Positions 17,904 through 25,874 of a stretch of 45,959 bases of DNA are shown here, piece after piece. Within the stretch, counting starts at the first letter, position 1. Each line of letters starts with the position of its first letter. Origin of the DNA: Candidatus Zixiibacteriota bacterium. GTDB lineage: Bacteria > Zixibacteria > MSB-5A5 > UBA10806 > 4484-95. Below the pieces are notes generated by a model. It saw only the letters and a list, made by a program, of their open reading frames with translations. It did no database searches and was not told where the DNA came from. The position numbers were made by a program, and so were the translations under genes. The stretch covers positions 1-45,959 of the forward strand of contig JAAEQD010000075.1 of NCBI GenBank assembly GCA_024231855.1, written 5' to 3'.

Positions 17904-18239
17904 ATGTCCGGGAAAATTCTGCAACTGAACTTTAAATTTAACGTGATCAGCGCTGAGTATAAGCAGGCCGTGGCTCCCCTGGCGGATAAATTCGCCGCCG
18001 TTGACGGTCTTGTTTGGAAGATCTGGCTCATGAACGAGACTGAAAGCGAGGCAGGCGGAATTTATTTCTTTAAGGATGAGTCATCAAGGAAAGCCTTTCT
18101 CGAAGGGGATCTTGCCGCCGCCGTTAGTAATCATCCGGCGCTCAGCGATATGAGCATTAAGCGGTTTGACGTGATGGATGAGATAACTGCAATTACGCGC
18201 GGGCCTGTTCAATTATCAAAAGAAGCGCACAAAGCCTAA
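17904..18239 (+). CDS. YdhR-like small monooxygenase
   Basis: The 111-residue protein matches the YdhR family (putative mono-oxygenases with a dimeric ferredoxin-like alpha/beta-barrel fold). Shared features are LQLNFKFN at the start, LVWKIWLMNETESEAGGIYFF in the centre and MSIKRFDVMDEIT near the end. Family members are cofactor-free and their natural substrate is unknown. It lacks a signal peptide, so it is a cytosolic protein among secreted ones. AAAGGAGG lies at ideal spacing before the ATG. Its stop codon overlaps the first base of the duplicated segment (18239), so it sits exactly at the junction. Base composition is higher in GC than its neighbours. Confidence 0.87.
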   Translation: MSGKILQLNFKFNVISAEYKQAVAPLADKFAAVDGLVWKIWLMNETESEAGGIYFFKDESSRKAFLEGDLAAAVSNHPALSDMSIKRFDVMDEITAITRGPVQLSKEAHKA

Positions 18240-18272
18240 CTCAGTAAGATCATTTGATATTTCGAATAGACT

Positions 18273-18304
18273 ATCCCTCCCGGTTTTACCGGGAGGGATT
18301 TTTT
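18273..18304 (+). terminator. Rho-independent terminator (copy of the aprA terminator)
   Basis: It has the same perfect 12-bp stem and TTT loop as 10458-10489, followed by six T. Here it closes the YdhR-like gene. Confidence 0.9.
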
Positions 18305-18326
18305 GGGGTGAATTTAAATATGTCTT

Positions 18327-18366
18327 GACATGACCATTTAATTTTGTTAATTTTAATGCTATAGTG
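18327..18366 (+). promoter_or_regulatory. Promoter region of gene pair A'-B'
   Basis: TTGACA is followed by TTGTTAATT and, 29 bases after the -35, by TATAGT and GAGGG. The arrangement parallels 10511-10556. TAATTT at a 17-base spacing is the alternative -10. Confidence 0.4.
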
Positions 18367-18388
18367 AGGGTATAATAAGGAGATATAT

Positions 18389-19774
18389 ATGACCAGACTT
18401 CATACTGCATTAATCGCCTTAATTATTATTATAAGTTCATCTTTAGCCTTTTGCCAAAATGAGTATCTATATTTTGAACCGATCGATAGTATTAACACGG
18501 ATTTCAATTACATAAAGGCGCGAGATCTTAATGATGATGGCTATGACGAAATTTTTATTTGCAGTGACGCAGGAGTATTTATTTACAATGGATATAATAG
18601 AAATGTACTTTGGGCCGATTCCGTTCATTCAGACTCCGCCAGGTGGGTAGAAATTGGCGATATAGAACAGGATGGGGCTTTTGAGCTGTTTGTAGGCTCG
18701 TTTGAAAATGGCAATAGCCATCTATATATTTATCCGGGCATGGATGTAAATTTAAGGTTCGAATGGCCTGGCAATCTTAGTCGCTGGCCCGGCTGTTTAT
18801 ATTTTTACTTTGAGGAGAATACATCATATTTAAACTTCTTAGCCAATGGCGGCTATACACTAAATCTTGAAAATTGGCAATATGAATATACTTCAATAAA
18901 TGGATCAGCCATTGGTTATTATGATAATAAGCTATTCACGAAATATGGGTATTATGGTGGTGAAGATTCTTACCATCGGTATTTTAAGAAATACAGTTTT
19001 AATTATGTTGAAGAAGCCTCATATCATATATACTCGAGTTGGCCTGATGAATACCTCAATCATTACAGATACGCATTTGGGAATTTTCAATCAAATCAGA
19101 GCATTGAAATTTATCTGCACAATACAGTGTATCATGAATACTACGGAGTTCCTACTCTGGAGTTGTACTTGCTGGATAATAGTTTCGAACAATTACATGA
19201 AATGGCCTATGATAGTATTCTTAATCCTACTAATTTTATAGCCGCCAATATAATTGACGATAGCAGAGATGAACTGCTTTTAATAGCATCTATTGCGGAT
19301 GATTCCGTGGAGACCAGATTTATTTTATTTGATGAAATGGGAAGTATCCTGGCTTATTCCCAATTTGAATCTATAGGTATTTTAAAGCTAGCCTGTAATA
19401 TAGATGATGATGAATTTGACGAACTGTTAGTTTCCAGAAATGGATATTTGGTTTTCATAGATCCGTCTATCAGCGAAGTTGACATAAAAGAGAATGACAT
19501 TTTGCCGATTAAATTTTCTGCAAGTTGTTATCCCAATCCATTCAATAGCCAGGTCAATATAGATGTAAATACTGCAATAGCAGGTAATTGCAAGGTCGAA
19601 GTTTATAATTTATTGGGCCAGAGCGTTAAACTTATATTTGATGGTTATATGCTTCCCGGAAAGTCTTCTTTCATATGGCGGCCGAATTTAAGTAATGCTT
19701 CATCGGGATTATACCTGTTGAAGATTTCAGAGAATAACCGTTCGACAATTAAAAGGATGGCATATATAAAATGA
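18389..19774 (+). CDS. Exported FG-GAP-like protein A' with sorting domain
   Basis: The 461-residue product is a paralogue of the protein at 10574. A signal peptide (LIALIIIISSSLAFCQ) is followed by FG-GAP-like units DLNDDGYDEIFICSD and DIEQDGAFELFVGSF, a Tyr-rich middle, and NIDDDEFDELLVSRNGYLVFI. The sorting domain runs from CYPNPFNSQ to MAYIK. This domain belongs to the same subtype as in protein A (NIDxNxxxAGNxKxEVxxLLG, PGKxSFIW) rather than the NAST subtype used by B, C, D and B'. AAGGAG lies before the ATG, and an ATGA overlap links it to B'. Its function is unknown. Confidence 0.85.
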   Translation: MTRLHTALIALIIIISSSLAFCQNEYLYFEPIDSINTDFNYIKARDLNDDGYDEIFICSDAGVFIYNGYNRNVLWADSVHSDSARWVEIGDIEQDGAFELFVGSFENGNSHLYIYPGMDVNLRFEWPGNLSRWPGCLYFYFEENTSYLNFLANGGYTLNLENWQYEYTSINGSAIGYYDNKLFTKYGYYGGEDSYHRYFKKYSFNYVEEASYHIYSSWPDEYLNHYRYAFGNFQSNQSIEIYLHNTVYHEYYGVPTLELYLLDNSFEQLHEMAYDSILNPTNFIAANIIDDSRDELLLIASIADDSVETRFILFDEMGSILAYSQFESIGILKLACNIDDDEFDELLVSRNGYLVFIDPSISEVDIKENDILPIKFSASCYPNPFNSQVNIDVNTAIAGNCKVEVYNLLGQSVKLIFDGYMLPGKSSFIWRPNLSNASSGLYLLKISENNRSTIKRMAYIK

Positions 19775-21177
19775 AAAGATATTTATCGATCATCATTGTT
19801 ATTTACAGTTCAATTGGCGCATTTAGCCAAATTCCGGTGCTGGATTTGGTACCTGTAGATACGGCTAATTTTGGTATAGCGGAGATCCAAAAAGTAGAGT
19901 TTATTAATTACAATAATGATGAGTTCAAAGATTACTATATCAAAAGAGAGTATGATGCTTTTTTATTTGATGGGGAAACTTTGGAATTAATATGGCAAAG
20001 CCCTACTTATACCGATCTAAATAATCAAAGTTTAGAATATATCGAGTCTTCAGACTTATGGCGTAATTATTCGATAGAAATTCTACCGGGAAGTTTATTT
20101 AAAATCATGTGGTTTGATATTCCCTCTTCGGAACCAGTTGACTCTTTCGTATTTGAAGGTAATCTGAATTACAGAACAGGCATACCCTCTGTAGGATATA
20201 TTAACTACTCGGATAATGAATATATTTATTTCCAGGCAACTATCCGAGCGCCTTTTAATTATTGGGTTGGCGATTGGGATGATGCCGGTTACTGCTATGT
20301 ATTTGATTTTGGTAATTACGCTCTGGTGGATTCGTTTAACTGCTGGATGCCATTTGCCAATCAAACATTTACTCATAGCAATCTGAACTATTTATGGCAT
20401 GTAGGAAAGGGCTATCTATTTGATATAATCCCAGGCCCAGATATAGTACTCAATTACACATTTGCCTGCGTTTATGATGATGAATTTGATCTTGTTGACT
20501 ATTATTTCTGCCTGGATCAATATGCCAATAAAGCCGAATTAATTTATAACTCCGAAGACAATTCAATGATTCAACTGTTATCAGCCAATGAAGGTTTTAT
20601 CTTATATCCTGATATCTTCGAAGGTGATAATTCCTTCTCTTATGGCACCCTCAATGATGATTATTATGCGGATTTCTTATATTTAAACAATGAATTGCAT
20701 GTAATATACAATGTCTCAACTTACTTTGAACTACTTAACCTTGACTTATCATTTAGCAACTATATAGCTAATGATCTACCAGAGGGCATAATCGATATCC
20801 AAACTGAGGATATTAGTGCTGATGGTACGGATGAGATTTACTGTATTTATCCCGACCAGATACTAATCTGCGAATTACAGGATAATGTCGGTATCGATGA
20901 ACACTCCGCCCCATTGCCGGCATTCTTCGCCGGTAATCATCCTAATCCATTCAATGCTTCCACAACGATTGAATATACTTTACCCCAATCAGCCGATGTG
21001 AAAATCACCATCTACAATCTCCTCGGCCAGGCTATCGCCAGCCTGATCGATTCGCCTCAACCGGCTGGTCCACATCAGGTTATATGGGATGCAGGGGATT
21101 TGCCATCGGGGATGTATTTCTGCAAGATTAAAGCCGACAACTATTACCAATCTCAGACGATGCTGCTTTTAAAATAG
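19771..21177 (+). CDS. Exported FG-GAP-like protein B' with sorting domain
   Basis: The 468-residue protein is closely similar to the one at 11974, with IPVLDLVPVDTANFGIAEIQKVEF against IPILDLVAIDTLDFEIG. It keeps the 4-base overlap with the gene before it. A signal peptide is followed by FG-GAP-like units (NYNNDEFKDYYIK, DISADGTDEIYCIYPD) and a NAST-type sorting domain (NHPNPFNAST to MLLLK). Strong conservation of B/B' against looser A/A' suggests different constraints or later gene conversion. It is the last gene of the island; no clear terminator follows. Confidence 0.85.
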   Translation: MKRYLSIIIVIYSSIGAFSQIPVLDLVPVDTANFGIAEIQKVEFINYNNDEFKDYYIKREYDAFLFDGETLELIWQSPTYTDLNNQSLEYIESSDLWRNYSIEILPGSLFKIMWFDIPSSEPVDSFVFEGNLNYRTGIPSVGYINYSDNEYIYFQATIRAPFNYWVGDWDDAGYCYVFDFGNYALVDSFNCWMPFANQTFTHSNLNYLWHVGKGYLFDIIPGPDIVLNYTFACVYDDEFDLVDYYFCLDQYANKAELIYNSEDNSMIQLLSANEGFILYPDIFEGDNSFSYGTLNDDYYADFLYLNNELHVIYNVSTYFELLNLDLSFSNYIANDLPEGIIDIQTEDISADGTDEIYCIYPDQILICELQDNVGIDEHSAPLPAFFAGNHPNPFNASTTIEYTLPQSADVKITIYNLLGQAIASLIDSPQPAGPHQVIWDAGDLPSGMYFCKIKADNYYQSQTMLLLK

Positions 21178-21228
21178 GTTTTATCGGGCTTTTGATGGGC
21201 CCAAATATAGTCGAGAAATCTTCATAAT

Positions 21229-21258
21229 TTGCTTTCATCGATTGAAGTAACGTATTAT
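21229..21258 (+). promoter_or_regulatory. Possible promoter of the zinc-ribbon / YkgJ pair
   Basis: TTGCTT (21229-21234) and TATTAT (21253-21258) are spaced by 18 bases, 55 bases before the next start codon. The match is moderate. Confidence 0.35.
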
Positions 21259-21312
21259 ATTCAGGCGTTTTGAAATTGGAATCTTTGGTAAGGATTTGGA
21301 CGTTTTAAAGTT

Positions 21313-21579
21313 ATGGAAAATAATAAACTAAATTGCCCCCACTGCGGGCAGAAGATGACAGCCTGGAAAGCGCCCGATGATTCAACCTGGACATCGGCTT
21401 TGCAATATGTCTGTTTCAACGATGATTGCCCATATTACGTTAAGGGCTGGGAGTGGATGCAGCAGCAGTATAAACATCGCGCCTCCTACCGTCATCGCTA
21501 CAACCCTGAAACCGAGCATTCAGGGCCGTTGCCCGTCTGGTCAGAGAACGCGATGAAGAATTTCATCGTTGAGAAATAA
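21313..21579 (+). CDS. Small zinc-ribbon protein (ogr/Delta-like)
   Basis: The 88-residue protein has two cysteine pairs, C8-x2-C11 (CPHC) and C34-x4-C39 (CFNDDC), with conserved Trp, Tyr and Pro residues around them. The pattern fits a single zinc ribbon of the ogr/Delta-like type. From memory, similar small proteins occur in sulfate- and sulfur-reducing bacteria. There is no signal or membrane segment. It is followed after 21 bases by the YkgJ-like gene, probably in one operon. Whether it binds nucleic acid or another protein is not readable. Confidence 0.7.
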   Translation: MENNKLNCPHCGQKMTAWKAPDDSTWTSALQYVCFNDDCPYYVKGWEWMQQQYKHRASYRHRYNPETEHSGPLPVWSENAMKNFIVEK

Positions 21580-21600
21580 ATCATTTCAGCAGGAGCTAAA

Positions 21601-22428
21601 ATGAGAGAGATTGAAAATCTAAAAGAAGCAATATTGAAAGAATACCCGCGTTTGGATATTGATAGTGAATTCGAATTCAAATGCCATCCGGGAGTTGCCT
21701 GTTTCAATGATTGCTGCGGCGACGTCAATATATTTTTGACTCCTTACGATATTATTCGCCTGAAGAATCGGCTGGGTATAACCTCCGAGGATTTTTTGAA
21801 AAAACATACCCTTACCCCGTTCGATAAGAACCTCCCCTATCCCATCGTTCTATTGCAGATGCAGGAAAATGAGAAAAAATCCTGCCCGTTTGTCGGCGAG
21901 ACCGGTTGTCAGGTTTATGAGGACCGTCCCTGGGCGTGCCGCATGTATCCGCTGGGGCTGGCATCACCGGCTGAGGACAACAAACAAGTCGATAAGGAGT
22001 TTTATTTCCTGTTGAAGGAATCGGTTTGCAAAGGTTTCGATAGTGACAGGAAAATCACCGTCAGCGGCTGGCTGAAGGACCAGGGTATCGAGGACTATAA
22101 TGAGATGGGCGAATACTTTAAGGACATCACCTTAAGTAAATTCTTTCAGGATGAGAAAAACCTCACCCCAAAAAAACTCGAGATGTTTTTTACGGTCTGT
22201 TATAATATCGACATGTTCCATAAATTCCTGTTTGAAAGCAGCTTTTTCGATAAATTCGAGATCGATGACGCTACCAAAGCCAAAATCAAAGATGATGATG
22301 TCGAGCTTCTGAAATTCGGTTATCAATGGTTAAGATTCGCGTTGTTCGGTGAGAATACCATAACCGTTAAAGGCGACGTATTACAGGCCAAGAAGACTGA
22401 ATTAGATCAGCAGAAGAAGCAAAGTTGA
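21601..22428 (+). CDS. YkgJ-family cysteine-cluster protein
   Basis: The 275-residue protein has the family pattern: CHPGVACFNDCCGDV at residues about 24-40, then CPFVGETGCQVYEDRPWACRMYPLG around residue 97-122, and a further cysteine in ESVCKGF. These cysteines are thought to bind a zinc ion or Fe-S cluster in the family (PF03692), whose biochemistry is poorly known. The region after residue 150 is charged and helical. GCAGGAGC lies before the ATG. Cotranscribed with the zinc-ribbon gene, it ends at a strong bidirectional terminator. Confidence 0.82.
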   Translation: MREIENLKEAILKEYPRLDIDSEFEFKCHPGVACFNDCCGDVNIFLTPYDIIRLKNRLGITSEDFLKKHTLTPFDKNLPYPIVLLQMQENEKKSCPFVGETGCQVYEDRPWACRMYPLGLASPAEDNKQVDKEFYFLLKESVCKGFDSDRKITVSGWLKDQGIEDYNEMGEYFKDITLSKFFQDEKNLTPKKLEMFFTVCYNIDMFHKFLFESSFFDKFEIDDATKAKIKDDDVELLKFGYQWLRFALFGENTITVKGDVLQAKKTELDQQKKQS

Positions 22429-22454
22429 CATTTAGTTAAATAGCCAAGACAATT

Positions 22455-22487
22455 AAAACAGGTCGTTCCATCGAACGACCTGTTTTT
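22455..22487. terminator. Bidirectional terminator
   Basis: A 14-bp stem (AAAACAGGTCGTTC / GAACGACCTGTTTT) with a four-base loop is flanked by A and T runs. It sits between convergent genes ending at 22428 (+) and 22496 (-). Confidence 0.9.
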
Positions 22488-22495
22488 ACTTGTGT

Positions 22496-23629
22496 TTAAA
22501 TACTAAAGCCAATTTGAATCCTGTGGGTCGCCTCGCTGAATTGACCTGAACGGGTACCGAGTTCACGAGCGAAGAAGGCGTAATCCGCGTGGGCAAAAAG
22601 GACTTTCGCGCCGACTCCCCAGGTCGGGTAGCCCTGATGGAAACCGCCGCGGAACTTGAGTAAACCTTTCAGAAATCTCGCCTCGCCGCCGATGTTCAAT
22701 CTTTGCGTGAAACCCACCCCCTGACGGTTGAAGAGATCGTTGATCTCAATGCCAATATCACAGCTGAAAGGCAGCATCGACGATGGCAATTCGGTCATGA
22801 TGCCGGCTTTGACATTCGGTTTGACATAACCATCAAGTTCGGCTATCAAATCCTGAATTACCAGGGCAAAATCAATGCCTTTCTGTTTCCCAATAGAATC
22901 GGCATAGAACTCATGGATCAGTCCGACATCCAGGCCGAATCCCCTTTCGGTGCTTTCGAATTCATCGAAAGCCGTTTCAAAGACCTGATCAAGCTCATCG
23001 GCATCGGCGGCGCCGACCCGAAGGGGGATGAATTTTTTGCGCTCGATAAATCTTAGCGACAGACCCATATCAAGAGATTGTCCCATGAAATTCATAGGTA
23101 AACCGATACCGAAGCCGTAAACATTATCCTGAAAACCGCGCATACCGATGGCTGGAATGAACACGCCGTGATCGACTTTAACATCGGCTTGAATAATCGA
23201 GTACATGCCCGCCCCGATATTGTTAATACATATCCCGGCATATGGGGTAATTATAGCGCTAACCCATTTATTATCGAATCGCTGGCTATCGATCAGAAAT
23301 TGATTTTGCTCATCGTGATCAAGGAGCTCGAAATCATCGAAATCCTCTTCGTGGTCATCGATGAAATTAATAACTTCGATAGCATCATTATCCAGTCCGC
23401 CATGAATCGGAGAGATATCGATTTTAAGTCCTTGCCTGTTCAACAACGCGGGATTGTAGAATACGGCATGTGCACTGTTTCTGATGGTGACAGTAATACC
23501 GCCCATACCCATCTGGGCCACATCCAGATGCGTGGCGATTCCTGTAGGCAGAAACCTTTCCCCAGCCAAGCTTAAATTGGCCAGGGCGATGATGACTAAT
23601 ATTAACAGTATTTTATTTGTCTTTTTCAT
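22496..23629 (-). CDS. Outer-membrane beta-barrel protein (PorV/TraF-like)
   Basis: The frame extends to 23710, but the start at 23629 is chosen. There MKKTNKILLILVIIALANLSLAG is a signal peptide and GGAGGTGAT stands directly upstream, and the extension would overlap the preceding gene. The mature protein of about 355 residues has the N-terminal phrase HLDVAQMGMGGITVTIRNSAHAVFYNPA, typical of the PorV/PorQ and UPF0164/TraF-like barrels. It ends in alternating strands with an aromatic/hydrophobic last residue (RIQIGFSI). It is probably an outer-membrane protein. In type IX systems PorV-like barrels shuttle substrates to the attachment complex, so a link to the sorting-domain proteins is possible but unproven. 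Confidence 0.72.
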   Translation of the reverse strand: MKKTNKILLILVIIALANLSLAGERFLPTGIATHLDVAQMGMGGITVTIRNSAHAVFYNPALLNRQGLKIDISPIHGGLDNDAIEVINFIDDHEEDFDDFELLDHDEQNQFLIDSQRFDNKWVSAIITPYAGICINNIGAGMYSIIQADVKVDHGVFIPAIGMRGFQDNVYGFGIGLPMNFMGQSLDMGLSLRFIERKKFIPLRVGAADADELDQVFETAFDEFESTERGFGLDVGLIHEFYADSIGKQKGIDFALVIQDLIAELDGYVKPNVKAGIMTELPSSMLPFSCDIGIEINDLFNRQGVGFTQRLNIGGEARFLKGLLKFRGGFHQGYPTWGVGAKVLFAHADYAFFARELGTRSGQFSEATHRIQIGFSI

Positions 23630-23642
23630 TTCATCACCTCCA

Positions 23643-24392
23643 CTATGGCCTTCGCTCATCCAGGCCGTCCCTGATATCATCCGCGGTATCCCTGAGTTCG
23701 TCAACATCAATCCCGGCTATTTCCTCGAGGATCACGAAAGTGACTTCAACGAATTGGTCGATAATGAAAATCACGTTATCGATAAGGATTTCCTTATCGG
23801 CGTCAGACAACAGGTCCCACTGATCATCGGGGATTTCGAATTCGCCATCCTGGAAAAAGGCGCCGAGGTTGATATCACTTTCATCAATGACACTGTCGAC
23901 ATTGGTATCGCGAAGCATCAGCACGCCCTGGATAATCAACCCAAGCGCGTAATCCAGCGCGATATCTACTTGCTCCAGTTCATCAGTTGAAACCGAGTCA
24001 TAAAATAGCAGATATAAATCATCATTAACGCCAAACATAACCTGATACAGCGTGTTGGCCGAATCGGCCGACCAATCCATGAACGGCAGGGTGCTCGACA
24101 TCGTGTCGATTTCAGTCATCATATTGACTAACGTAATTGGAGTATAACCGGTAGTTCTCACCAGCGCCTTGGCATGCCACCAGTAGGCTATTCCGTTTTG
24201 GCTATCCTCCTCGATGGCCGCCGCGAAATCATCGACGGCGCCGGAGTAGTCACCATCCCAGTATTTTTGCTGGCCATCAGACAGGTAATCGGTGGAGGAA
24301 CTGGTTGGATTGGTAAAACTGAAAAGATTACAGCCGGCGATGAAAGATGTCAGTAATAGAATCGCGAAAAAAAGATATTTACTTTGTCGCAT
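23643..24392 (-). CDS. TPR-containing lipoprotein
   Basis: The 249-residue product has a lipoprotein signal with lipobox IAGC and the acylated cysteine at C21. A TPR-like pair follows (YLSDGQQKYWDGDYSGAVDDFAAAIEEDSQNGIAYWWHAKALV). The C-terminal half is acidic and helical with EF-like DTNVDSVIDESDI. AAAGGA lies before the ATG. It is separated by 13 bases from the downstream barrel gene at 23629, so they form one unit. It is likely anchored in the periplasmic leaflet of the outer membrane, perhaps as an assembly partner of the barrel (inference). Confidence 0.78.
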   Translation of the reverse strand: MRQSKYLFFAILLLTSFIAGCNLFSFTNPTSSSTDYLSDGQQKYWDGDYSGAVDDFAAAIEEDSQNGIAYWWHAKALVRTTGYTPITLVNMMTEIDTMSSTLPFMDWSADSANTLYQVMFGVNDDLYLLFYDSVSTDELEQVDIALDYALGLIIQGVLMLRDTNVDSVIDESDINLGAFFQDGEFEIPDDQWDLLSDADKEILIDNVIFIIDQFVEVTFVILEEIAGIDVDELRDTADDIRDGLDERRP

Positions 24393-24484
24393 AAGCTAGT
24401 CCTTTCCCGGATAAAGTATCATTATTTACTTAATAATTGGACATAATTGGGATTTATTCAACGGATTTCTATAGGATTATCAAT

Positions 24485-24510
24485 AAAAAAGGCGGCCATA
24501 AGACCGCCTA
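24485..24510 (-). terminator. Terminator of the first barrel-lipoprotein unit
   Basis: On the minus strand AGGCGGTC pairs with GGCCGCCT across a four-base loop, followed by six T. It lies 22 bases past the stop of the gene ending at 24532. Confidence 0.85.
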
Positions 24511-24531
24511 ATAAATTAAATCTTAAGTATT

Positions 24532-25065
24532 CTATTGACCAAGAGTTAGGGTAACTACTAACTCAGCTTGTATCTCCATATCGAAAGGAGGATCATCTGC
24601 CATCGCATAGATAGCGAATGTTCCTTCATCCATAATTAAGCCCTCGAGATACTCGGTGTTTTCCATGTAACTCAAGCCTTCTTCCCAATTAACCCAGGTT
24701 GTGACTCCTCCCCCGTCAAATGGCTCGGGCAAAGTAAATACCAGAGTAGCATTATCTTCTACTTCTGCGATAGAACTATGCATGGTATCCGTATCTACCC
24801 ATAATTCAGCATTGGCTACGGTTTCATTATTATTTACAATGAAACCAACGAAACTGATTTGATCGACGCTTCTGATTTGGTCTCTGTGCTCTGCGTAATC
24901 CTCATCGGTAGCTAGATCAAGCACATACTTGTCGAAATTTTCCTCGGTATTTCCCAGAGTATCAATTACGTAGGTTAAAGTTGTAGTCGTGGTGATCCAG
25001 CTATCACAGCTGAATGCCCAGAATGATAACATCGCAATCAGGCCAATTAATAGTATTTTTTTCAT
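24532..25065 (-). CDS. Lipoprotein, paralogue of the one ending at 25875
   Basis: The 177-residue product has a signal with the acylated cysteine at C20 (WAFSC). A beta-sandwich-like sequence follows, with the conserved phrases DEDYAEHRDQIRSVDQISFVGFIVNN and ANAELWV. The paralogue at 25875-26402 has the matching NEDFAEHQYDIIAIDHAEMGAVITN and ASGEIWV. No named domain was recognised. GGGGAG lies upstream. It follows the barrel gene by 15 bases, and each copy of the lipoprotein is paired with a barrel. Confidence 0.78.
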   Translation of the reverse strand: MKKILLIGLIAMLSFWAFSCDSWITTTTTLTYVIDTLGNTEENFDKYVLDLATDEDYAEHRDQIRSVDQISFVGFIVNNNETVANAELWVDTDTMHSSIAEVEDNATLVFTLPEPFDGGGVTTWVNWEEGLSYMENTEYLEGLIMDEGTFAIYAMADDPPFDMEIQAELVVTLTLGQ

Positions 25066-25080
25066 CTCATTTCTCCCCTA

Positions 25081-25644
25081 TTACATCGGCCCTGGTGTCA
25101 GGCTGATATGGTAGTTAACACCGATATACCACATTAATGCTTTCCACGAGCCATCTTCTCCGGTGGACGCGACCTCAAACATGGCCCGTCCCTCGATACC
25201 GACTTTCATCGGCAGAACGATTTCCAGTCCCGGCCCGATGGCCAGAGCTGATTGCGATACCTCTTCAACTATATCACGTTTCCACTTGAATGTGCTGTAG
25301 CTTGCGGCAAAATAGAAATTGGGTCCTACGGTGCCGCCGATTTTGCCCAGGAAAGCATCCAGGCCCATCGAGGTAACACTGCCGCCATCGAATTCAATTT
25401 CCCCTAGCAGTTCAGATTCAATAGTTGGGTTTCCATAGCTGCGCGAATTGTAATGCGCGCCAACCGCCAGCATTGGAACCAGGGCGACTTTTGCCTGCAC
25501 ACCGTACATCATGCCGCTTTTGGCGGCATCATTAGCCACCGGCATGGCCATGCCGTAAAACGGGCCAATAGCGATATCGCCGATAGCGAACGCGGAAGGT
25601 GCAGCCAATAACAGGATCAATAAAATCGTTAACTTTGACTTCAT
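25081..25644 (-). CDS. Small outer-membrane beta-barrel, copy 1
   Basis: The 187-residue protein has a signal peptide (MKSKLTILLILLLAAPSAFA) and then IGDIAIGPFYGMAMPVAND. Alternating amphipathic strands suit an eight-stranded OmpW/OmpA-like barrel. It is a clear paralogue of the protein at 26416 (same start, GLEIVLPMKVGIEGRAMFE, YIGVNYH). AAAGGAGAA lies before the ATG, and the bases around it are almost identical in both copies. It is upstream of the lipoprotein gene in the same transcript. The transported substrate, if any, is unknown. Confidence 0.8.
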   Translation of the reverse strand: MKSKLTILLILLLAAPSAFAIGDIAIGPFYGMAMPVANDAAKSGMMYGVQAKVALVPMLAVGAHYNSRSYGNPTIESELLGEIEFDGGSVTSMGLDAFLGKIGGTVGPNFYFAASYSTFKWKRDIVEEVSQSALAIGPGLEIVLPMKVGIEGRAMFEVASTGEDGSWKALMWYIGVNYHISLTPGPM

Positions 25645-25767
25645 AGATTCTCCTTTGGTTTAAGTTTCATTTCTTACATCCATCTCTTAATATTTATCAC
25701 TATAAAATACGCGAATCAAGTCAGATCGCTTCGCAGAGTTTGATCACCCTTTTATCTATTATATGTA

Positions 25768-25797
25768 ACTATATCATAATCAGCTTAGTTACCGCAA
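25768..25797 (-). promoter_or_regulatory. Promoter of barrel-lipoprotein unit 1
   Basis: The minus strand reads TTGCGG (25797-25792), 18 bases, TATAGT (25773-25768). The paralogous unit has TTGATC-N18-TATAGT at the same relative place, which supports the call. Confidence 0.55.
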
Positions 25798-25874
25798 GAA
25801 ATTTTTTTATAATAATAGATAATAGTAACTGATATTACTAATTATATTTAATGTCCGGATACTAATTATGGTTC

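Larger units (their letters stand above)
18239..21177 (+). repeat. Duplicated segment, copy 2 (aprA tail remnant, terminator, gene pair A'-B')
   Basis: This is the second copy of 10425-13383. It begins with the identical 16 bases ACTCAGTAAGATCATT, which here lie outside any gene and include the former aprA stop. Identical terminator hairpin, promoter elements and the overlapping gene pair follow. Divergence is moderate in genes and strong in spacers. Confidence 0.75.

Noticed and set aside
10425..21177. Composite transposon or prophage carrying the cargo-protein island
   Set aside because: No transposase, integrase, terminal inverted repeats or tRNA attachment site was seen; simple duplication explains the repeats.
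23168..23990. Plus-strand open frames of 135 and 168 codons
   Set aside because: They lie opposite the barrel and lipoprotein genes, lack ribosome sites, and give no recognisable protein.
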